A DNA stretch of 64,000 nt from Piscicola geometra (Eukaryota > Annelida > Clitellata > Hirudinida > Piscicolidae): the NCBI GenBank assembly GCA_943735955.1, contig OX030966.1:4498976-4562975 (forward strand). The letters run 5' to 3'. The position numbers were made by a program, and so were the translations under genes. Under the pieces are notes generated by a model, which searched no databases, was not told where the DNA came from, and worked only from the letters and a program-made list of their open reading frames with translations. Shown piece after piece: positions 1-13,300 of the stretch. The first letter of the stretch is position 1. Each line of letters opens with the position of its first letter.

Positions 1-3000
1 GCCAACTGCACGAGTAACTCTTCATGCAAAGGACAATGCCCACAATGCGATGGTCACCCTGATCCGGTTCGTTGAATTATTTTATCTTTATTGTTCAATT
101 ATTTAATTAATCTCTATTGAGTCAATTATCTTTTTATTTCTTTTTTCAAAAACCTAGTTTTGAAACTGGTAAAATTTTTATAAACGTTACTGTCTTTGCT
201 TTCAAAATAGAAAAAAAACTGTTTTTTATATAAATTTGCTCACCAAAGCAATCGAAAGTCTAACCACTCTCGCTACAATTATTTAACAAAAAGCAAAAAT
301 TATCCCAAAACAAATCCGCGACATAATGAACACCACGCCGACCACGACAAACAGGTCTGTTCCAACGAAGGAATAACCTACTTGAATCGATGTGTGATGG
401 AGAGAGAAAGCTGTCTGGAACGGAAACTTACTTTCGTCTTGCACATGGGAGCTTGTGGACTCATTGATAACTACTTGAGCACTGGTTTGCGGCTTCGTGC
501 TTTGTAACAGATCATTTAAATAAATAAAAAATTCTTTAAATGTTTAATATTTTTCATCACAGATTCGTTCATATCCACGTGTAATTCAACTGATAATATC
601 ATCAATTCAAGGAATTCTATCGCTGCTACCTGTTCAGGTATTATGGACTTGTGTGGTTGATAGTTTGAGATTTAAAGTATGCTTTGTTTAAACACTTTCA
701 TAAACTAAATAAATTCATTCGATTGATTGATGTTTATTTAAATAGTTTTGAAAAAGCTTGAAATTTGAAATATATTTTTACTTAAGTCATTTTCCCCTAA
801 TAGATCCGTGCAGGTGCGATGTGATTGGGTCGTTTAGGGCTGCGTGTGACCCTGTGACCAATCAGTGCGCTTGCAAACCCGGTGTGGGAGGAGTCAAATG
901 TGATAGATGTCAAACGGGCTTTTGGGGGTGGGGAAGAGAAGGAAGAAAGTTTAATGGATGTTTAGGTGTGTTTTGAGTTTTAATAGTTTTTCAATCAATA
1001 ATTTCATTTAAATAAACAAATTGACTAAGTGAAAAAATTAAATTACAATTATTATTTTTTGTAATTTATTTTTTTTTCCTAACTTTATCAGCATGCAGAT
1101 GCAGCCCTTTCGGCTCAATCGAAGCAACTTGTGACACAACCAACGGAAAGTGTTTGTGCAAAGCCTATGTAACTGGTTCAAAATGTGACACTTGCGTTAA
1201 TGGCAGTTCTCTTACTATGCATGGCTGTACAGGTTTGTATAAAAAAATTTATATATTTCATTCTGTATATCATTTAAATTGTAAAAATCTTAAAATTAAA
1301 TTATTCAATGCAACCCTCTCACACAGAGACCAAAGATCCAAAAACAAAAACAACAACGAATTCAAAATCCTTCTGTAATTACGATAAGAAATATTCTTAT
1401 AAAAACGACATCAATAAGCGAAACAAGAGCCACAACATAATAATCATCGATCCATGCCCATTTGGGTCTGTATGCCTTGAAACCTCAAAAAGTACATTTT
1501 TCATCTTTTTCAGTTTTTATAATTTTATATATAATTATCCAAAAAAAATATGGGTTTTTCACTTTCACACTTCCGAATAAATTCAAATAACAAGTATAAC
1601 CACCGTAATCGCGATAGAATTTAATTTTCGACCTAATCATAACTCTCTAAACAAACTGCTAATCCTCTTAGAATGCCCACTTTCAAACTTCCAAACTTGT
1701 CATACACTCAAACCCTTTTAACCCCTTCCAACCAGACCAGTACCAATGCATGTGTCCAACAAAGTGTTCCAGACACTTTGACCCCTATGACCTGGTTTGC
1801 GGATCTGACCTTCTGACCTACTTTTCAGTCTGCCATCTCAAAGTTGCTTCGTGCAAACGACAGCAAGACGTTTCTATTCTACACTATGGATCTTGTCGAT
1901 TTCAAGGTTTTAATCAATGTTTTGGAAAATTTAAGATATGATTTCAAAAATTTCAAAAGTCTCTCCTTCGTTACGATGCACGATGTATTTTTAATAGTGG
2001 CTAGGTATATCATTTTTTTTAAATATAAATGATTTGAGCTATTTTTCATTATTGAGTCTGAATTGTTAATACTTTTCGACAGACAACCAGTCAAGACCAC
2101 TTCCACCTACTTTTTCACCACCCAAGAACAACTTGTTCAGACGAAGTTTGTAAACAGAAAAAAAACCAAATAATTCTTTTTAATCGTTAAAACCGTATTT
2201 TGAAATACCTCAATGAGCAACATGCCATTTCTAAACAATATTCAAATCATCCGAGATCATCATCCATGATTAATGAATACATCAACGCCATTCCAGGTGA
2301 ACTTCTGGGGAATTGCTCGGTGAACGATGATTGTATATCGGAAAAAAGTGAGTGTAGAAGCGGACAGTGTAGGTGTATCCATGGTTACGAGACAACACGG
2401 ATGGGAAAGTGTGATAAAAGTGAATATTTATTTATGAATATTTTTTCGTTATGATTAGTGAAAAGAAGCAAAGAGTTAAAAGAGTAACATTTATTTAAAT
2501 ATAAAATTTTCCAAGTACTCTTTTCATTAACTACGATTCAATCGGTCCTACAAAATAATTTTCTTTTGCAATAGTTGGCAGGCAAATTCCTTACTTCTCC
2601 GCTCAATCAAGAATAGTTTTGGAAATGCCTGTAATGAACAGCGATCAAATGAAAATGGATTTATTCCTCAGACCGGTTTCGTCGAATGGAGTGGTGATGA
2701 TGATCGGAGACATGCGAAATGATTTTGTAGCGCTCTTTCTGGAAGATTCATTTGTCTATTTCATGTGAGTGAAGGAAGAGACGAGTGATTTGAAAAATAT
2801 CAAATTAGGATGTCTTTCATAGAAAGATTTTATTTAGAAGTCTTTAAAATATATAAATAGTTGGATTAAATGGAATAAATGTATAAAACAAATTTAAGTT
2901 TAAAGTATAAATAAAAATAAAAATATAGTTTTAATAAATGAGGGGTACAATAAACAATTTACCTTGTCGATGTTCAAATGTGCAAGACACAACTACTCGG

Positions 3001-4714
3001 CAGGTTTGACTTGGGAAGCGGAGTGGGTGTATTGAAAAGCAATAGCAGAATCGAAATCAACCACAAACTCAAAATCTCCATTAATAGAAAGCTCAATAAC
3101 GCTTGGATGGGCATTGAAGGTTTAGCTGACTTTTGAAATTAGAACTTTTTCTAATTATTATTTTTCTTTTAAAATTAATTTTTGAAAAACGTAAATAACT
3201 GCGTATTTTTCGCAATTAGCACACACGAAACTTAAAAACTTAATTTATGAATTAAAGCCACCAAGAGCCACAACATTTCATTTTCCAACAGATCTAGAAA
3301 GCCATCTATCATCTTTTCCCCCTAAACCAAGCCAACTGGTTCATGGGAAGAGTCCTGGTGTGATGACCTCATTGAATGTGGACAACAAGCTGCTCATAGG
3401 AAGGCCGGAGGAAACAAGATCTAGAGTTAGGTGGGTTGAATGCGGGTGCTGGCTGGTGATTCATAGTATACCTATATTTTTATTTAGAAAATTAATTATA
3501 ATTCACTGAAAAATACTTGCAAGCGATACTTTTTTATATTAATTATTAATATATTTTCATTTTACAATTATTAATAATTCAAGTATACACTCTTATTCCT
3601 TCTAGTTCACCGCTTCTTTTGGTCCCAAGCACAAGCTTCCAAGGCTGCTTTGAGAACGTCACGATCACTTCTGAAGGATCTTCTATCCATTATCCCCTTT
3701 CAGACCTACCCTTATCCCTTGTAATCAGTCATTTCGAAATAGGTTGAAGGCTTTGGTGGTTTTAGGGCTGAAAAAAGATGTTAATCGTTTAAGATAAATT
3801 CAATAAATTGTTAATATTTAAATTTTATTATTTTAACTTTTTTTCAAAGATTGTTGTATCTCATCTTAATAAACTAACTCCCCATACAAATAAGTATAAA
3901 AATCAACCATCAGGTCAGTGCCCTCCATTCCCGTGCTCATCTTCTCCCTGCCAACACTCCTCCACTTGCCTACACCTCACTTCTTTCTCGTTCCACTGTG
4001 TGTGCCTTCCTGGTTTTTCAGGTTCGATGCTTTTGGGATAAGATGGATGATTAAAATTTATGAATTAAATTTATTTTAGCTTTGTATTAGAATTCATGTT
4101 TGATAGGCATAATGGGTTTTTTAGTGTACTGGTGATTGATCTGCTTAAGAACAAAGATTTATCGCTGTTTAAAATTTTGAATAAATGTTTGTTGAAGCCA
4201 TATATGAATATTATAAGTCTTTAATTATATTAAAAGCGTGGAGATTTGAACATATAAAAGAATGATTATTGAATTATCTTAATTATTTGAGGGTCGATAT
4301 CAATCTTTATTTCACAAATAAATAAAATTCAAAATTCACAACTAATTTCTTGTTTCTTCTCAGGTCGTTATTGTGAAAAACGAGCAGATATTTCTTTTTT
4401 GGAATGCTCAAATACGACTTTCAGTCCAGGTATCGCAATATCTAATGTTCATGTATTTTTTTTAACCAAAATTGTTTATTTCTTTGTCTTTTTAAAAAAG
4501 AGTTATTTATTTATTTATAGTTTAGTTCTTATTATTACATTTTCAAAACTAAGTTTTCAAAATCCATGTATTTAAGCAATCTAATAGATGGTTATTATTA
4601 TTATTATTATTATTATTATAAATATATGAATTTTAATGTTTTATTTTTTCCAGATAACTTTTTTTCTTCATCATCAGAAACGCCATCATTCGCGTTCTCT
4701 TCATCATCATCATT

Positions 4715-4749
<35 letters not shown>

Positions 4750-7700
4750 TATCATCATCATCATCATCATCCCCATCATCATCATCGTCATCATCATCAT
4801 CATCATTATCATCGTCGTCTTCATGCATAAACAAAATTAAAGGATGTGATGAACACAGTTTTGCAATTGAAATAGAAAAATGCGTGAAAGGTGAGAACGG
4901 AACACTAATAAATTATTCGATGGACTAACACCAATTTAAAAATTATCTTACAATTTAATAAATATTCGATTAAAAGACTTAAAAACTCTCTACAAACAAA
5001 GAAAAGAATGGAAAACTGAAGCGTAATGGCTCCAAAGTTCGAGACTACAACAGAGCTTTGGAATTCTCCAGCAGTTCTTTCGTGAAAGTGAAACTTTCGG
5101 AAAGCATTGCTCAGTCCTTTTCCTTCCGTTTGTCGTTCATCGCCTACTCACCTGATGGTTGATTTTGTTTTAAATTTTATTCGTAAGATAATTTTCAAAA
5201 TATATTTATTATATTTTTTTTTGATTTTTTTATTAACTACAGTTTTTCTAGGCAGATTTAATTCTTAAAAGCTCATTTAGTATAAGGCAAATAATCGTCT
5301 CAAAAACTTTTTTTTAAACTTTAAATATTTAAAATATAAATTAAAATACAAAATTTATTTCCCAAAATAAGGCATATTAATGCACGGAAGACAAGAATCT
5401 TCATCTCTACCTTCTTCTTCTTCTTTTCCTTCTTCTTTTTCATCATCATCCTCATCCCATTCTTCCTCTTCTTCAACGTCATGGCAACCTGGCGGTGACT
5501 TTTTCATGTTGAAGTTACTCAACCGCTACGTACAACTGCACTTCCATCTTGGAGAAAGCCTTACCACCATCACGTTTGTGACTATTCAACCAATAGAGTT
5601 TCAACATATAAATATGCAGATAATTTGAAAAAATGTTTTTAAAACCTATGTTTAAAGTATTCAATTCAGTGTTGTCCACCACATATTCCAATTTTGTTGA
5701 AACTTTTATTGCATTTTATAACACTAAAAACCATTTTTCCACCACGATGTAACACCCATCTCACAGAAGCACAGTCCCCATCAACTTATTCGAATGGAAT
5801 GAATTGCACATTCACCGCATTAAGCAGTTTGGAAGTCTCACTCTCAACTCCATGCCGGCTGTCAAAGGTGCTTTGGGTGAATAAATAAATTTTTTAAATC
5901 AGTGAATTTTAGTTTTTTTTATCAAAGCGTTCTGTGAGTTTTAGTATTTTTGTTGAACTTGAAAATTTACTGAGTTTTTTTTAAATTGGAAAATTTATTA
6001 AGTTTAAGTCTTTTTGTTGAATAAAAAAAATCAGTGAGTTTTAGTCCTTCATGTAAATTATCGTTAAAGGCTGCATCGATTTCATTGTATCTTTTAATTT
6101 GTCTGTTTTCTAATTGAAATTTTTTTAATAATACATTTTTTCATTTCCAATTTACAATATTAATTTATAATAAAGTCAAAGCTGCAAAACCCTTTTAAAA
6201 CAAGGATACAGCCCAGGGTCTTTCAGAGAACTTAATCTCCCTCTCTATGTCTATTTGGGAGCGTGGATTACCGATGCTAATTTTGATAATGATACTGAAA
6301 CGAAAAAAAGTTTTGATGATGATCTCCCAGATGAAAAAAGAGGCTTTATAGGAGCGATTGAGAATGTAGGTTAAACTTTAATTAACAAAATAATTTCTGC
6401 AATTAAACAATGTAATTAAATAGTTCCTTATGTCATACTTCTGCGAACTCAAACTTAATGACTTCCTACAAACAGTTCCATCAAAGTGGAGTGTTGGTTA
6501 GAGACCTGGGAAGGAGAGTGCTGAGCGAGAAGGGGGTGAGCGATGTTGAGGGAAACTGTCAGTTTTGTGGAACAAATACGAAATGTGAGAGGATTTTGGG
6601 AAGGGTGGTGTGTAAGTGCGCAGACGGATTCACTGGAAACCGCTGTCAACAAGGTGATTTCACGAATGGGATTTGACCGTATAAAATACATTATAATTCT
6701 TTGTGGTAGAAAACTAAAATCTAGCGATTTTTAACTCGACACTATACATCAATATATAATAAATATTATTTTCGATTTTTCATTTTTCAATCGGCATTAC
6801 ACCAGTTTTGGGAGACGGTGACCATCTCAAAGCCATCAAGTTCACAGGCACTGACTACCACGTCTATAAAAATTTAGTCCACAAAATGTAGATTCTTTCG
6901 TTTTTCATTACATTTTAATACTTTTGTAGGTTTTTAATTTTAAATTTTCTAGTTTAATGAATAATTTTTCATAAATTAATCTTTTTACTAAATCTCGCCA
7001 CAACGGATCTAGAGATGAAAGTCAAAGCACAAATGAGTTTAACTTGGAGATAAAAACAAAGATGTCCGATGGGTTGGTGTTCTTGCAGGCTATGAGAGAC
7101 TCCATAATGTATGATTATCTGGCTCTCACTTTAGTGGAAGGTTGAAAAATTGACATAAAAGTCGAAATAAAAATATTTTAAATTTTATACTTAATAATTC
7201 TTTTGTGTGGAATCCGATGCGTCGTTTTTTTGACGTCTTTTAGATTACAAGTTATTGAAATTGATTGATTTACATCAATATATATATATTTTTAATTCAA
7301 ATACCTTCATAAGAAGATTTTCTATAAAAAAAATTGATTTAATACATTGAGCATTAGTTCACTGATTATATTTTAATTCATAAAACAGGATTCCTAGAAC
7401 TTTCATACAACTTGGGCAAGGAATTCAAATTCAATAACTGCTACTACAGCCATTACAATCGAGATAAAAACAACGAAAGAAAACAAGACAGGAAGAAAAG
7501 CAATAATAATAAAAAGACAAGTAAAATCAACAGCAGTAGTAGCTACAATCATCACCATGTTGATTATTTGAAACATATTGAAGAGGAAGGAATGAAACAT
7601 ACAAATATTTCCAAACTAATCGAATATAACCATGGCAACAAAGATTCAAACTTGACAAAAAGTATAAATAGTGATAGAAAAATAATTAACAGATTTTCAA

Positions 7701-8814
7701 ATGAGGTTAAAAAAATTTCTTCTAACATGCTTCACAATAACAGCAACAACTACTTCAACAACAATAACAACAGCTACAACTACTACCTCAACAACCATCT
7801 CAACTACCTCAATAACATTACCGACAACAGCTACTACCTCAACAACCATCTCCACTACCTCAATAACAGTAACAGCAGCAACAACCATTTCAACCTCAAC
7901 AACAACAGCAACAACAACGGCTACAACAACCATTTCAACCTCAACAACAACAAAGGCACTTTGTACGCATACAGCTTCTGCCCTGGAGTGGAACCTCAGG
8001 TGCTGAGACATTCCATCTTTATAGCAGACGGAAAGTGGCATAGAGTGTCCATCAAAAGGTTTTTAGAGTTTTTTTGGTTTTCCTCGTTTTTTAATATGTC
8101 AATTGATCTGTCAGTATATCAAAAAATTGGAATACATTTTTTTAGTTAAAATGAATTTTTCTGAAAAATAAACTTCATTACATTTATAAACAATATTGTT
8201 TTAAAAAGTAGTTACACTGATACCGACTGGAAAAGCACTATTATGTTGCCTCTTGGTGTGCTGAAAACGAACATAACTTATTTTAAACTTGATCGGCTCT
8301 AGTTTTTAGGACATTTTTATTGTTATAACGATCTACTTCTCCAACAGCTTTCATATAACTTAATATCTCGATGAAACCTTCTCTTCCCCAAGAGACCATC
8401 GCTTATTCCACTTCAACGTGGACGACTCTCGCTTCCCTATCACCACCCTTTCCACCACTGGAGCCTCAAGACTCAATACAGATGGTTTCCTATACGTAGG
8501 TTAGGCGATTAGTTGAATCTAATCTGTTTTTCATTCTTTTATTTATTATTTAAATTTTAAAATGTGTTGAAAATCATTTTTTTATTAGTTAATTTAACGT
8601 TATTTTAATATTTTTTACAGCCTTAAAAAACTAAGTCACTGAAAAGTTTTCCGATTGCACTACAGGTGGCAGCAAAAAGACACCCCAAGGACTTTCCTGG
8701 TCCAGTCATCTTTTCCTTGAGGCCTGCTTGAAAAACTTCTACGTATCGGAAACTCGGCTAAGTCTTCTGCGGGACCGAGTCTATCATAATGATGTTGTAT
8801 TTTGTGAGGAATAA
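1..8814 (+). CDS. AGRN: Agrin, 3' part (basement-membrane heparan sulfate proteoglycan); 5' end outside window
   Basis: Secreted matrix proteoglycan; in vertebrates it organises acetylcholine receptors through LRP4/MuSK and binds dystroglycan. Exons: 1-66, 355-484, 563-637, 804-965, 1092-1232, 1327-1491, 1736-1906, 2083-2145, 2297-2419, 2575-2764, 3004-3119, 3292-3430, 3606-3742, 3914-4021, 4364-4429, 4654-4890, 5002-5157, 5372-5573, 5767-5867, 6205-6365, 6476-6653, 6806-6887, 7013-7140, 7389-8058, 8393-8499, 8666-8814; all phases join, giving about 1340 residues. Domain order: Kazal (CPQCDGHPDP then VCSNEGITY, exons 1-2), two laminin-EGF (804-1232; CKPGVGGVKCDRC), Kazal (1736-1906; LVCGSDLLTY), Pro/Ser linker, EGF-like (2297-2419), LG1 (2575-3742), EGF (3914-4429), poly-Ser linker, LG2 (5002-6365), EGF (6476-6653), LG3 (6806-8814; ALTLVEGFLELSYNLGKE). 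LE-LE-Kazal-LG-EGF-LG-EGF-LG is the agrin order; perlecan does not fit. No SEA domain was seen. LG2 and LG3 carry long low-complexity insertions. The stop TAA at 8812 overlaps an AATAAA signal. Confidence 0.9.
4654..4890 (+). repeat. (TCA)n microsatellite inside an agrin exon, encoding a Ser tract
   Basis: The exon is bounded by a good acceptor (TTTTTTCCAG) and donor (AAAG/GTGAG). It enters and leaves in phase 1 like its neighbours, so it is probably translated. The tract from about 4660 to 4825 is almost pure TCA with scattered TCT/TCG. It gives some 50 Ser residues between the EGF after LG1 and the start of LG2. The antisense ORFs over it are repeat artefacts. Confidence 0.75.
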
Positions 8815-10368
<1,554 letters not shown>

Positions 10369-13300
10369 ATGAGGTATAGTTCTGCAAAGTCTTCAAAGGT
10401 TAACTTGGAAAGAAAAATTGAACTAGGCATAGAAGATACAAAACTAGACAAAGATATCTATGGCAACTACGATCCCACAAAGGCAGACGATGATGACAAA
10501 GACAACTCATGCAAGTCCTGGGATGAAAACATCTACAACTCTGGCAGAATCAGCTTCAATGAGGGTGGAGATGTTCATTGCTACTGTGAGTCTACTCAAT
10601 ATCCACCTAAAATATATTTTTCTCAGTTTTATTCTAATTTACCATCTTTAAAAAAATTGCATTATATAAAAATAATGTATAAAAACTATTATATAACAGT
10701 ATGACAATATAATTCTCTCGAACCATCCCAATCCTTCACAGCTTGCACAGACCTCATGTCCAACAACCACGACCCAAGCAAAAACAGCCACAACAAGTAC
10801 AAAAAGAACAAGCTGAAAAACAACAAAGGGTTTTTGTGTTTTAATTATTTTGGTGCTGTTGAACTAGTAGCAATGATGTTAATACTCAGATGGATTTCTA
10901 AATTATTATTAAAGCTTTTAATTTGACTTCAGTTGCTTATTACATTAGGAACTCACTATCAATACTTCTGTTATTATGAAAAAATCCAAGAACTCATAAT
11001 CTTTTTATTCTATTTAATATTCACTTTTATGATTGCAAATGCCATCTTTAGATAAGCCACACTTCAAATTTCAAGAATAAAATCAAGACAATCAATCAAT
11101 CAAAGCATGATGAATCATTGAATCATTTCAACACCACTCATTTCAGTCAAATCACTGTGTGCTTGACCAATTGCAAATACTCAGCAGGTTGGTCTTTCAA
11201 ACCATTTAGCAGCTTGACCTACCAAACAACATACTCATTTTTTTTTCACTTTTCAACTACCCAGAAAAACAATATGGTTTACTTTGGAAACTCTGAACGA
11301 TAAATAGCTTTTACTTATCATCTCATTATATCTCCCCTCTCAACTCTGCAATATAGGGCTACTAAATCAGTATTAAACCCTTGCAAACCTTCAAAAGAAC
11401 CCCACCTTCCATCCTCATCTTCAATGCACTCTGCAAACAGTACAGAGGGCGGTCCAGCTGCACAATTACCGGGAAATCGGTGAATTCGACAACTGGAACA
11501 TCCTATGGTCAGACACGTGCCTTCATCTGGTCAAGATGATGGAGATGACCAAGTATCAGGTTTGTCAAGGAAGGGGGGGGTTGTTTTCACCGCGAAATAA
11601 AAACGTTTTAAAAAGTTTTTTTAATAAAAATTGATGGAAATAATTGTAATTTTGAATGATTTTGAACGATTTTAATCTTTAAAATGCAAAAAAAGCATAA
11701 AATTGTGTAAAAAAGCATTATTCTATTTCTCTACTCACTCCTATCGAACTCATCAAATCGTTAAGAAAATCAACCACTTCCCTGGCATGCTGGAGATTTG
11801 TCGCAAAGACTTACTGGCTCGGAACCTCAAGAGAGCCCTCAAACTCTTCCCCAAAGACTTCAACTTCTTCCCGAAGACCTTCTATCTACCTGCCGAGTAA
11901 TTGGGAAATTTGTGCTTTGGTGTTTCTTTGTTTTGTGTGTGAGCTTTTTTGTATTTAATATGAAGGGAAAAGGTTGTTTTAAACACTTTTTGAAGCAACT
12001 TGTTTCAACCGTCTTTCAAACAACTATTTCCATCCACCCCTCAACCAACCCACAAATCACAAATCATTCTCAATCTCCCCACCCCCACCGCCTCCAACCG
12101 CTTCCCATCTCAGTTATTCAGAGTTTCAGTCGTATTCAAAGCACCGCAAGAAAGCCGTCTTCATTCTGAAACCAGAAAACAGCTGCCAAGGCAAGGGCAT
12201 CAGACTGGTTCGAAACTCCAAAGCTGTTCCGTACACTGACCATGTTCTCTGCCAGCAGTACATCTCTAAGGTGCTGATGATTTTAGTAGACTTTTTTCCA
12301 ATTATGCAAATGATGAGAGGTTATTCATATTTAAGATAGGGACAAAATATGACTATTTTTACTTTTTATTTTTTCTATTGTTTAAACCACCACTATATTT
12401 TTACCGTATGTTTTCTCTTCAAAAAAATCATCATTAACCCACCCAAAAAATCATCATTAACCCACCCAAAAAAATCATCATCTACCCCCCCCCCCCCCTC
12501 CTTCAGCCCTTCCTGATTGATGGTTTGAAGTTCGACTTCCGAATCTACGTTCTGGTCACCAGCTGTGATCCATTCCGAATCTTTGTTTATAACGAAGGTC
12601 TTGCCAGGTTGGCTGGATGGATGGAAGGTTTGGTTGATGGATGGCAGGTTTAATTGATGAATGGATTAATTAATTAAAGGCTAGATGGTTAAATTAATCG
12701 ATGGATAAATAAATAAGTTTTTTCCAGATTTGCCACAGTTCCTTATGCCATGCCTAACAAGTCAAATATGGTTTGTTCTCTACCATCATCATCACCTCCA
12801 CCATCATCATAATCAACACCACCATCATCATAATCACTTCCACCACCATCATCATCATAACCAACACCACCATCATCATTATCACTAGCACTACTAAGAC
12901 TAAGTAGTCTTACTATCAGCATCATTACTACCTACCCCAGGAGAACATCTTCATGCATCTGACCAACTACTCAATCAATAAGAAGAGTAAGGATTTCGTC
13001 AGAGACGATTACTATGGCAACAAGAGGTAGCTTCTTATTATTCTTCTTTTCTTAGTTTTGGTGATTTACTATTATTAATTTTTTTCTCCTATTAATTTGA
13101 TCAATATTATTATTAATATTATCATCGTCAAATTATAATAAATTATATCTAAGACATTAATAAAAAATTATAAAACACCTTTCTATCAATTGGCACCTAC
13201 CAAGCCACAACAACCAACCAACCGACAGGAAGGTAACATCAATCCTCGAAATCCTCCGCGAAAACGGATACAACGTCGCGAAGATGCTGAATGAAATCGA

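Noticed and set aside
1750..2106. ORFs 1844-2032 (+) and 1879-2106 (-)
   Set aside because: Shadows of the agrin Kazal exon 1736-1906 and its intron.
1..8814. Perlecan or neurexin as identity of the LG-domain gene
   Set aside because: Two laminin-EGF repeats followed by Kazal and then LG-EGF-LG-EGF-LG with a terminal Cys fit agrin; no Ig domains are present.
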